Source: Flavobacteriales bacterium UBA1112 (GTDB taxonomy: Bacteria > Bacteroidota > Bacteroidia > Flavobacteriales_D > Sanyastnellaceae). Taken from it: DNA of 14,165 bases. The stretch covers positions 1 to 14,165 of the forward strand of contig DCBH01000029.1 of the NCBI GenBank assembly GCA_002313415.1, read 5' to 3'. This document shows positions 7,018 through 13,706 of this stretch, piece by piece. Every line of letters begins with the position of its first letter. Positions within the stretch are counted from its first letter, which is position 1. The position numbers and the translations under genes were made by a program. The notes below the pieces were generated by a model that was not told where the DNA came from, did not search any database, and saw nothing but the letters and a program-made list of their open reading frames with translations.

Positions 7018-7766
7018 CACTCGCCCTTGATAGATGCGTTCAAATAGTCTCGATTCATGCGCGCAATGTTCGTCAAATCAATGCCCTTGGGGCACTCTAC
7101 TGAACAAGCTCCGGTGTTGGTGCAATTGCCAAACCCCTCCTTGTCCATCTGATCTACCATACGCGTCACACGACGCTTGCGCTCGGGCTGACCTTGGGGG
7201 AGCAAGGCGAACTGACTCACTTTGGCCGACACAAACAGCATTGCTGACGCGTTTTTACATGTGGCAACACAAGCCCCGCACCCGATGCAAGTGGCTGCAT
7301 TGAATGCTTCATCCGCATCGGCTTTGGCAATGGGAATGGTGTTGGCGTCCAACGTTTCCCCACTTGTATTGACAGAAACATAACCCCCTGCTTGAATGAC
7401 TCGATCAAACGCTCCGCGGTCTACGGTCAAGTCTTTCACCACGGGAAATGCCGTCGCTCTCCAAGGCTCAATGGTAATGGTGTCCCCATCCTTGAACGAA
7501 CGCATGTGCAATTGACATGTGGTTACTCCTCGTCCTGGCCCATGAGCCTGTCCATTGATGAACATCGAGCACATGCCACAAATCCCTTCGCGACAGTCGT
7601 GGTCAAAAACCACGGGGTCGCCACCCTCACGAATGATGTTGTCGTTGAGAACGTCCATCATTTCAAGAAAGGACATGTCCCCCGTTACGCCTGAAAGTTG
7701 GTGTGTATCGAGTCTCCCTTTCTCCGTTGGGCCATCTTGGCGCCAAACTTTCAATGTAAGGTCCAT
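7017..7766 (-). CDS. sdhB: Succinate dehydrogenase/fumarate reductase iron-sulfur subunit
   Basis: This 249-residue subunit carries electrons from FAD in SdhA to the membrane heme subunit. All three cluster sites are intact: a [2Fe-2S] site at Cys58, Cys63, Cys66 (CREGICGMC) and Cys84; and CIGCGACVATC (Cys160, 163, 166, 170) with CTNTGACSVEC (Cys215, 221, 225), which supply the [4Fe-4S] and [3Fe-4S] centres. The type, with the diheme cytochrome b partner, is that of Bacteroidota complex II using menaquinone. It starts 19 bases after the sdhA stop with AAAATTAG just before the ATG, an A-rich leader typical of this phylum. Its TGA overlaps the next ATG (TGATG). It acts on the cytoplasmic face of the inner membrane. 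Confidence 0.97.
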   Translation of the reverse strand: MDLTLKVWRQDGPTEKGRLDTHQLSGVTGDMSFLEMMDVLNDNIIREGGDPVVFDHDCREGICGMCSMFINGQAHGPGRGVTTCQLHMRSFKDGDTITIEPWRATAFPVVKDLTVDRGAFDRVIQAGGYVSVNTSGETLDANTIPIAKADADEAFNAATCIGCGACVATCKNASAMLFVSAKVSQFALLPQGQPERKRRVTRMVDQMDKEGFGNCTNTGACSVECPKGIDLTNIARMNRDYLNASIKGE

Positions 7767-7785
7767 CTAATTTTGAAGTTCCCCG

Positions 7786-9837
7786 TTATTTGTAGCTACG
7801 CTGCTTCAACTCAATGTTTTCGTACTCCAACTCCTCTCGATGCAACACCGCATCCTTGGGCTCGCCTTTGTATTCCCAAGCACTCACAAAAGTGAATTCT
7901 TCGTCTCGACGCAGTGCTTCGCCTTCCTCAGTTTGGTGCTCTTCCCGGAAGTGACCACCACAACTTTCTTCCCTCACCAAAGCATCCTTGCACATCAATT
8001 CGCCCAATTCCAACAAATCTGCCACTCTGGCGGCTTTATCCAATTCTGGATTGTAGCCATCTAACGTTCCTGGGACACGAACATTTTCATAAAACTCCTT
8101 TCGTAGCGCGGAAATTTCTTCGATGGCTTTGGACAAATCTTGACCATTGCGCGCCATGCCACAGTTCTCCCACATGATGCGACCCAAACGGCGGTGGAAA
8201 TCATCCACAGGCAGAGAACCCTTGTTGTTGATCAGCCTTTCTAACACGTCCTTGACTTCAGCCTCAGCTTTCATGAACTCTGGCGAGTCGTTTGGAATCG
8301 GGCCTGTTCGGATGTCGTCAGCGAGATAATCTCCAATCGTGTAAGGCAGCACAAAATACCCATCAGCGAGGCCTTGCATCAAAGCCGAGGCACCAAGACG
8401 ATTGGCACCGTGGTCGGAAAAGTTGGCTTCTCCTGCGGCGTACAGGCCGGGGACCGTCGTCATCAAATTGTAATCCACCCAAAGCCCCCCCATGGTATAG
8501 TGCACCGCGGGATAAATCTTCATAGGCGTTTCGTAGGGGTTGTCATCCGTGATTTGGCGATACATGTCAAACAAGTTGCCATACTTCGCCTTCACCACAG
8601 CCTTTCCCAATTCCCGAATTTTCTCGTCACTTGGATTTTCAAGACCGAGAACATTGGCTTCCGTCTTGCCATAGCGTTCAAAGGCACTGGCATAGTCCAG
8701 ATAAACTGCTTCACCAGTCTCGTTCACACCATATCCTTCATCGCAGCGCTCCTTGGCGGCTCGCGATGCGACATCACGGGGGACCAAGTTTCCAAACGCG
8801 GGATAACGTCTCTCCAAATAATAATCGCGGTCCTCTTCTGCGATGTCTACGGGCTTCAGTGTGCCCTTGCGAACTGCTTCCGCATCCTCCGATTTGGCTG
8901 GAACCCATATGCGGCCATCGTTGCGCAAAGATTCAGACATCAAAGTCAACTTGCTTTGATAATGTCCACTTACAGGGATGCAAGTTGGGTGAATCTGTGT
9001 GAAACAAGGGTTTGCCATGTAAGCGCCCTTTTTGTGTGCTTTCCACGCGGCGCTGACATTCGACCCCATGGCATTGGTGCTCAAGAAAAACACATTGCCG
9101 TAACCTCCCGAAGCAAGAACAACGGCATGGGCGCTGTGCCGCTCCACCTCGCCTGTCACCAAGTTTTTAGCAATGATGCCTCGGGCTTTTCCGTCCACCA
9201 CGACGATTTCCATCATTTCGTGACGGTTGTACATCTTCACTTTTCCTTTGGAAATCTGACGGCTTAAGGCCGAGTAAGCGCCCAACAACAGTTGCTGCCC
9301 CGTTTGGCCTTTGGCGTAAAAAGTCCTGCTAACCTGAACCCCTCCGAAAGACCGGTTGTCGAGAAGGCCTCCGTATTCGCGGGCGAAGGGAACGCCTTGC
9401 GCAACACACTGGTCAATGATGCTTCTGCTTACCTCTGCAAGTCGGTGCACGTTTGCCTCTCGGCTACGGTAGTCACCGCCTTTGACCGTATCGTAGAACA
9501 AGCGGTAGACAGAATCACCATCATTTTGATAATTCTTAGCCGCATTGATTCCACCTTGCGCCGCGATGGAGTGAGCCCTTCTTGGACTGTCTTGGAAACA
9601 AAAAGCGTGAACATTATAACCCATTTCAGCTAAAGAAGCCGCCGCAGAACTCCCCGCCAGTCCCGTTCCAACCACAATGACGTCAATCAGGCGCTTGTTG
9701 GCTGGGTTGACCAATCGAATGTTGTTCTTGTGATTGGTCCATTTGTCCGCAAGTGGCCCATCCGGCACCCTCGATTGCAACAAGTCGACTCCAAGGTCTC
9801 CTTGCTGAGGGATGTTCAATATCTTGGAATCAGTCAT
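7786..9837 (-). CDS. sdhA: Succinate dehydrogenase/fumarate reductase flavoprotein subunit
   Basis: This 683-residue subunit oxidises succinate to fumarate, or the reverse, with covalently bound FAD. It shows the dinucleotide-binding motif VVGTGLAGSSAAA (55-67) and RAHSIAAQGGINA, in which His89 is the expected covalent FAD attachment residue. It also has QIHPTCIP (His283) and SESLRNDGRIW, in which Arg305 is the candidate catalytic proton-shuttle arginine. LYAAGEANFSDHGANRLG is the second FAD-binding signature. The longer length compared with E. coli SdhA (588 residues) and the HPTCIP motif fit the b-type complex II of Bacteroidota and Campylobacterota. I chose the ATG at 9837, which follows the sdhC TAA by 4 bases; an in-frame ATG at 9882 would overlap the sdhC coding region by 41 bases and adds no recognisable sequence. 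Confidence 0.97.
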   Translation of the reverse strand: MTDSKILNIPQQGDLGVDLLQSRVPDGPLADKWTNHKNNIRLVNPANKRLIDVIVVGTGLAGSSAAASLAEMGYNVHAFCFQDSPRRAHSIAAQGGINAAKNYQNDGDSVYRLFYDTVKGGDYRSREANVHRLAEVSRSIIDQCVAQGVPFAREYGGLLDNRSFGGVQVSRTFYAKGQTGQQLLLGAYSALSRQISKGKVKMYNRHEMMEIVVVDGKARGIIAKNLVTGEVERHSAHAVVLASGGYGNVFFLSTNAMGSNVSAAWKAHKKGAYMANPCFTQIHPTCIPVSGHYQSKLTLMSESLRNDGRIWVPAKSEDAEAVRKGTLKPVDIAEEDRDYYLERRYPAFGNLVPRDVASRAAKERCDEGYGVNETGEAVYLDYASAFERYGKTEANVLGLENPSDEKIRELGKAVVKAKYGNLFDMYRQITDDNPYETPMKIYPAVHYTMGGLWVDYNLMTTVPGLYAAGEANFSDHGANRLGASALMQGLADGYFVLPYTIGDYLADDIRTGPIPNDSPEFMKAEAEVKDVLERLINNKGSLPVDDFHRRLGRIMWENCGMARNGQDLSKAIEEISALRKEFYENVRVPGTLDGYNPELDKAARVADLLELGELMCKDALVREESCGGHFREEHQTEEGEALRRDEEFTFVSAWEYKGEPKDAVLHREELEYENIELKQRSYK

Positions 9838-9841
9838 GGTG

Positions 9842-10546
9842 TTAACCTTGCGTGATGAAAAGATACAATGGGATTGCCGCAAACGCTAGAGGTACGAGCA
9901 CAGCAAAACCTTTTCCGACCATTTCAATCCAAATCGTGTATTTCGCGTGCCTGATGCCGAGGCTCTGAAAACCACTTGCAAATCCATGCCACAAGTGAAA
10001 TCCAAGGGCCACCATTCCCGAGACATACAGCAAAACGGCGGCGAAGGCAAATGAGTTCACCAACGGGTTGAAGTAATTCAACACGACGGTGTAGAGGTCC
10101 TTCAGCACCACGCCATCCACCGTTTGCGTCGGCATTTCACTGAAATGCATTTTCCACCAAAAATTCTGCATGTGCGTGACGATAAACACAAGCACAATTG
10201 TTCCCAACAACGCCATGTTTCGGCTGCTCCATCCAGAGTTGGAGGAGCCCTTCTCCACCGCGTAGGAAACCGGCCTAGCTCTGCGGTTTTGAACGGTCAA
10301 AACAATCCCATCCACAAGGTGGAACAACACACTTCCGTAGGTGAGATAGCTCAGCACCTTGACTGCCGGAAACGTGGTCATGAAGAGGGCATATTGGTTG
10401 AAGGCGGTCTGGCCTTCTTCCCCTGGGATGAAAAGCTGAAGGTTTCCCAGCAAATGCCCCACCAAAAAAAGACAAAGAAAGAGCCCTGTGAGGGCCATGA
10501 CGTATTTCTTCGCAATGGATGACTTTAGAATTCCTGAAGAACTCAT
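9842..10546 (-). CDS. sdhC: Succinate dehydrogenase cytochrome b subunit
   Basis: This 234-residue membrane anchor holds two b hemes and the menaquinone site of complex II. Five hydrophobic segments are visible at about 15-37, 60-84, 108-130, 160-185 and 208-230. Histidines sit where heme ligands are expected: His31 (VGHLLGN), His76 (LFHLVDG), His125 (VTHMQNFWW) and His184 and His187 (FHLWHGF). A single five-helix subunit, with no separate sdhD, matches the cytochrome b558 family. It is the first gene of the unit, behind a good promoter, and its TAA is 4 bases before the sdhA ATG. Confidence 0.95.
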   Translation of the reverse strand: MSSSGILKSSIAKKYVMALTGLFLCLFLVGHLLGNLQLFIPGEEGQTAFNQYALFMTTFPAVKVLSYLTYGSVLFHLVDGIVLTVQNRRARPVSYAVEKGSSNSGWSSRNMALLGTIVLVFIVTHMQNFWWKMHFSEMPTQTVDGVVLKDLYTVVLNYFNPLVNSFAFAAVLLYVSGMVALGFHLWHGFASGFQSLGIRHAKYTIWIEMVGKGFAVLVPLAFAAIPLYLFITQG

Positions 10547-10569
10547 TATCTTTCAGTTGAAGGGCATTA

Positions 10570-10600
10570 CAAAAATATGCTACCCCTGTCCCCTGACCAA
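10570..10600 (-). promoter_or_regulatory. Promoter of the sdhCAB-HMA-receptor unit
   Basis: On the minus strand TTG (10600-10598) is followed after exactly 20 bases by TATTTTTG (10577-10570). This matches the Bacteroidota primary-sigma consensus TTG-N19-21-TAnnTTTG. Transcription would start near 10565, leaving a leader of about 20 bases before the sdhC ATG at 10546. The spacer contains a short direct repeat, AGGGGACAGGGG. It is the best promoter in the window. Confidence 0.72.
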
Positions 10601-10632
10601 GTAGAACCATTCTAAGGTGCGTGATAAGGGGG

Positions 10633-10667
10633 AAAAGAGGGAGAGGGTCTGGATAAAACCCCCTCCC
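10633..10667 (-). terminator. Rho-independent terminator of ssb
   Basis: On the minus strand GGGAGGGGGT (10667-10658) pairs with ACCCTCTCCC (10648-10639), 10 bp with one G-T wobble, around a 9-base loop, followed by TCTTTT. It starts 6 bases after the ssb stop codon and separates ssb from the sdh promoter. Confidence 0.82.
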
Positions 10668-10673
10668 AAACGG

Positions 10674-11021
10674 TCATGATCGGTCCGAACGTTTCTCCAA
10701 CATCAGCATCTCTCCAGCCACCACTTCCGTGATGTACCGAGTCTGCCCTTCATCATCCTCAAAGGTTCGGTACGTCAATCGACCTTCGACCGCGACCTCC
10801 GACCCTTTTTTCAAATGTTGGCCAACCACTTCCGCCAAACCACCCCAGGCGACAACATCGTGCCATTGGGTGCGTTCAACCCTCTCTCCATCACCGTTTC
10901 GAAACGTTTCGTTCGTGGCCATAGGGAATCGAGCTTTCACCTTTCCGTCGTCGAAGGTGATGATTTCGGCATCCTTGCCGAGACGTCCAATCAATTGGAC
11001 TTTGTTGCGCAGTGCATTCAT
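10674..11021 (-). CDS. ssb: Short single-stranded DNA-binding protein without an acidic tail
   Basis: This 115-residue protein is almost entirely one OB fold of the SSB family: NKVQLIGRLGKDAEI at the N-terminus, the ERTQWHDVVAWG signature (Trp53 and Trp59, typical ssDNA-stacking positions), KKGSEVAVEGRLTYR, and a last strand at TRYITEVVAGEMLML. It binds single-stranded DNA as an oligomer. It ends in EKRSDRS, so it lacks the flexible linker and the acidic DDDIPF-like C-terminal tip through which replication SSB recruits partner enzymes. It is therefore likely an accessory SSB paralogue rather than the only SSB of the cell. It has its own terminator and diverges from gltX. Confidence 0.93.
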   Translation of the reverse strand: MNALRNKVQLIGRLGKDAEIITFDDGKVKARFPMATNETFRNGDGERVERTQWHDVVAWGGLAEVVGQHLKKGSEVAVEGRLTYRTFEDDEGQTRYITEVVAGEMLMLEKRSDRS

Positions 11022-11044
11022 GATTTTAAGTTGTTATCTGCTGT

Positions 11045-11052
11045 CAAAAGTC
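11045..11052 (-). promoter_or_regulatory. Possible -7 box for ssb
   Basis: The minus strand reads GACTTTTG, one fixed base off TAnnTTTG, 23 bases before the ssb ATG. A matching TTG at -33 is not clear. Its last two plus-strand bases coincide with the left arm of the inverted repeat at 11051-11080, which would let a protein bound there affect ssb transcription. Confidence 0.3.
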
Positions 11053-11095
11053 CCTGTCTCTCTCCTCGAAATGACAGGGAATTGACTCGTGTCAA
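11051..11095. repeat. Two inverted repeats in the ssb-gltX divergent region
   Basis: TCCCTGTC (11051-11058) and GACAGGGA (11073-11080) form a perfect 8-bp inverted repeat with a 14-base gap. Two bases further on, TTGAC (11082-11086) and GTCAA (11091-11095) form a perfect 5-bp inverted repeat with a TCGT gap. Together they fill the middle of the 128-bp gap between divergent genes. They could be operators, or the first could be a hairpin. Neither is followed by a T run that would make a terminator. The regulator is unknown. Confidence 0.5.
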
Positions 11096-11135
11096 AGCGG
11101 GATGAAAGAACGTCGCCAGTGACCTCGCCAGGCGC

Positions 11136-11143
11136 TACCTTTG
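11136..11143 (+). promoter_or_regulatory. Possible -7 box for gltX
   Basis: TACCTTTG matches TAnnTTTG exactly and ends 6 bases before the gltX ATG. A -33 TTG is not visible about 20 bases upstream. If used, the message would begin within a few bases of the start codon. Confidence 0.35.
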
Positions 11144-11149
11144 CAAGCC

Positions 11150-12682
11150 ATGACTGACGTTCGAGTACGCTTTGCTCCCAGCCCCACGGGGCCGCTTCAC
11201 ATGGGCGGTGTCCGGACAGCGCTGTACAACTGGTTGTTCGCCAAAGCCCACGGCGGAACATTTGTCTTGCGAATTGAAGACACGGATCAAGGACGATTTG
11301 TGGAGGGTGCTGAGGCTTACATCGAGGAAGCGTTGTCCTGGTGTGGCTTGTCCCCAGACGAAGGTGTTAGTCCTGGCGGGGAGTTCGGGCCGTATCGGCA
11401 AAGTGAGCGAAGTCAATTGTACCGCAATGCCGTCAATTCATTGATCAATCAGGGCTTGGCCTATGAAGCATTTGACACTCCTGACGAACTCGAAACGTTG
11501 AGAAAAGCAGCAGAGCCGGGGGTGTTTCAATATGACGCCCAGTCCCGAGGAAAATTGAGAAACAGTCTGACGATGGATTCCATAGAGGTGGCCAAGATGA
11601 AATCAAATGGTGCGCCCTTTGTTGTCCGGTTCAAAACCCCAGATGAAGAGGAAGATGTAACCTTCGAAGATGCCATCCGAGGCGACATCAATTTCAAGTC
11701 TAGCGTGCTAGACGACAAAGTTTTGATGAAAGCCGACGGTCTCCCAACGTATCACCTCGCCAACGTGGTTGACGACCACGAAATGCGCATCTCCCATGTG
11801 ATTCGCGGAGAAGAATGGCTGCCCAGTGCACCCTTGCACGTTCTGCTCTATCGAGCATTTGGCTGGGACCACCCCACATTTGCTCATCTGCCCTTGATTT
11901 TGAAACCCACAGGCCATGGCAAATTGAGCAAGCGTGATGGTGACGCCGGTGGATTTCCCGTCTTTCCCCTTGATTGGACTGACCCAAAGAGCGGGACCAC
12001 TTGGCCAGGCTATCGCGAGCAGGGATTCGCCCCTGAGGCGTTCACCAACATGCTGCTGATGTTGGGCTGGAACCCTGGTGACGAGCGTGAGATCTTCTCG
12101 ATTGCAGAAGCCGCTGAGGAATTCTCCTTGAACCGCGTCGTCAAGTCTGGCGCGCGCTTCAACCCCGACAAAGCCAAGTGGTTCCAAGAACAGCACTTGC
12201 GCAACGCAGGTGCCAACAATCACGTGAAAGCCTTGGCAGAGCTTGCAAAAGCGCAAGGGGTGGATTGGAACGAGGACCAGTGCAAAGCCGTCCTTGACAT
12301 GATGCTCGAGCGCGTTACCTTTCTCGATGACATCTTGTCTCACCGTTGGTTGTTTGAGCCCCCAAACGTCTTCAACACCAAGCTTGTCCGAAAGAAGTGG
12401 AAAGAGGAAACTGCAGGGTACATCCACGAACTCGCCAACATGCTCGATGGGCTGGATTCATTCAGCAGCACCAATGTTGAATCCACATTCAAACGGTTTT
12501 TAGACACTCGTGAACTGGGGTTTGGTCAGGTGTTGTTGCCCTTCCGAATTGCCCTGACTGGAGAGGGGGGCGGCCCTTCCATGTTTGATTTTGCTGCTTT
12601 CCTTGGGAAAGAAGACACCTTGAACCGATTGAACAGAGGCGTCGAAGCAGTGTTGGCTTTGAAAGCGAGTGAAGAAAAATGA
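11150..12682 (+). CDS. gltX: Glutamate--tRNA ligase
   Basis: This 510-residue class I aminoacyl-tRNA synthetase attaches glutamate to tRNA-Glu in the cytoplasm. The N-terminus VRVRFAPSPTGPLHMGG holds the HIGH-type motif as HMGG (17-20). RIEDTDQGRF (41-50) is the expected glutamate-binding stretch, and the KMSKS-type loop is KLSKRDGD (258-265). The alpha-helical anticodon-binding domain makes up about the last 170 residues. The region after YEAFDTPDELE lacks the cysteine pair that binds zinc in some GluRS proteins. The start at 11150 gives the standard MTDVRVRFAPSPTG N-terminus. Its TGA overlaps the folB start (ATGA), so the two are probably translationally coupled. Confidence 0.97.
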   Translation: MTDVRVRFAPSPTGPLHMGGVRTALYNWLFAKAHGGTFVLRIEDTDQGRFVEGAEAYIEEALSWCGLSPDEGVSPGGEFGPYRQSERSQLYRNAVNSLINQGLAYEAFDTPDELETLRKAAEPGVFQYDAQSRGKLRNSLTMDSIEVAKMKSNGAPFVVRFKTPDEEEDVTFEDAIRGDINFKSSVLDDKVLMKADGLPTYHLANVVDDHEMRISHVIRGEEWLPSAPLHVLLYRAFGWDHPTFAHLPLILKPTGHGKLSKRDGDAGGFPVFPLDWTDPKSGTTWPGYREQGFAPEAFTNMLLMLGWNPGDEREIFSIAEAAEEFSLNRVVKSGARFNPDKAKWFQEQHLRNAGANNHVKALAELAKAQGVDWNEDQCKAVLDMMLERVTFLDDILSHRWLFEPPNVFNTKLVRKKWKEETAGYIHELANMLDGLDSFSSTNVESTFKRFLDTRELGFGQVLLPFRIALTGEGGGPSMFDFAAFLGKEDTLNRLNRGVEAVLALKASEEK

Positions 12683-13035
12683 CGACCAACAAAATTCTAG
12701 TGAATGGGCTTCGATTTTGGGCCCACCACGGATGCATGGAAGAAGAGGCCATTGTTGGCCAAGAGTATCGGGTAGATGTTGCTCTTTGGGTGAATTTGGC
12801 GCCAAGCGCAGCCACTGACGAACTCTCAAAAACAGTCGACTACGAGGATGTGTATCGCATTGTCAGGCGAGAAATGGGTGTCCGAAGCAAGCTTGTCGAA
12901 CAGGTCTGTCAGCGCATCGTCAACGCATTGCGCAACGAACTGCCCTTGTCAGAGTCGGTCGAGGTGAAGGTCACCAAGTTCCAGCCTCCCATCAATGGTG
13001 ATTGTGACCACATTGCAGTGGTCATGCAAGGTTGA
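12679..13035 (+). CDS. folB: Dihydroneopterin aldolase
   Basis: This 118-residue enzyme converts 7,8-dihydroneopterin to 6-hydroxymethyl-7,8-dihydropterin and glycolaldehyde in folate synthesis. The family signature GLRFWAHHGCMEEEAIVGQEY is visible at 10-30, with the pterin-site glutamate in the EEE stretch (21-23). DYEDVY (54-59) and KVTKFQPPI follow, with Lys100 in the place of the catalytic lysine. Length is normal for the family. The ATG overlaps the gltX TGA. The 3' end converges with scoB, with 9 bases between stop codons. An epimerase side activity is known for some family members and cannot be judged here. Confidence 0.95.
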   Translation: MTTNKILVNGLRFWAHHGCMEEEAIVGQEYRVDVALWVNLAPSAATDELSKTVDYEDVYRIVRREMGVRSKLVEQVCQRIVNALRNELPLSESVEVKVTKFQPPINGDCDHIAVVMQG

Positions 13036-13044
13036 TTTCTCAAG

Positions 13045-13701
13045 TCAGTTCAAGGACATTTCAGGGACGTGGTCGGGAATCACGAGTTCCCCTGCCGTGG
13101 CCGATGCAATGTCCTCAATGCTGACGGATGGTGCGCGTTCCACAAGATGGAAAGCTCCGTCTCGAATGTCCAATACTGCCAAGTTGGTCACCACCCGTTT
13201 GACGCAGCCCACGCCGGTCAAAGGCAGAGAACATGAACTCAAAAGCTTGGACTTCCCCGCGCGGTTGGTGTGCTGCATGGCCACAATGATGTTTTCCGCG
13301 GAAGCAACCAAATCCATCGCACCACCCATGCCTTTCACCATCTTTCCTGGAATTTTCCAATTGGCGATGTCGCCATTCGAAGCGACTTCCATGGCGCCGA
13401 GCACGGTAAGTTGTACGTGCCGACCGCGAATCATGGCAAACGAAGTCGCGCTGTCAAAGTAAACCGCCCCAGGCATGGCGGTGATGGTTTGCTTGCCCGC
13501 GTTAATCAAGTCTGCATCCTCCTCCCCTTCCATTGGAAACGGGCCCATCCCTAAGATGCCATTCTCACTTTGAAATTCCACGTCCATGCTTTCTGGAATG
13601 TGGTTGGCCACCAAGGTCGGGATGCCAATTCCAAGATTGACGTACCATCCGTTCTGAATCTCTTGTGCGATGCGTTTGGCAATGCCGTTTTTATCCAACA
13701 T
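13045..13701 (-). CDS. scoB: Succinyl-CoA:3-oxoacid CoA-transferase subunit B
   Basis: This 218-residue subunit is half of the enzyme that moves CoA from succinyl-CoA to acetoacetate or a related 3-oxoacid. The active-site motif EFQSENGILGMGP contains Glu46, the residue that forms the enzyme-CoA thioester. GIGIPTLV (24-31) and KMVKGMGGAMDLV are further family signatures. The ATG is 5 bases after the scoA stop, so both subunits are made from one transcript. It could act in use of ketone bodies, or in branched-chain or leucine breakdown; a butyrate/acetate-type CoA-transferase is less likely given the SENGILG motif. Confidence 0.95.
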   Translation of the reverse strand: MLDKNGIAKRIAQEIQNGWYVNLGIGIPTLVANHIPESMDVEFQSENGILGMGPFPMEGEEDADLINAGKQTITAMPGAVYFDSATSFAMIRGRHVQLTVLGAMEVASNGDIANWKIPGKMVKGMGGAMDLVASAENIIVAMQHTNRAGKSKLLSSCSLPLTGVGCVKRVVTNLAVLDIRDGAFHLVERAPSVSIEDIASATAGELVIPDHVPEMSLN

Positions 13702-13706
13702 GGCAA

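Noticed and set aside
7034..7303. Plus-strand open frame rich in Cys opposite sdhB, considered as a small metal-binding protein
   Set aside because: It is antisense to the cysteine-rich cluster motifs of sdhB, and its composition follows from that.
8374..9267. 297-codon open frame on the plus strand
   Set aside because: It lies entirely antisense to sdhA, whose FAD-binding motifs prove the other strand codes. The translation has no recognisable domain and looks like a codon-bias shadow.
9838..9882. Upstream ATG of sdhA at 9882
   Set aside because: It overlaps sdhC by 41 bases and adds residues with no family similarity; the ATG at 9837 sits 4 bases after the sdhC stop.
11708..12427. 239-codon open frame on the minus strand
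   Set aside because: It is fully antisense to gltX within its KMSKS-loop and anticodon-binding regions and shows no family motif.
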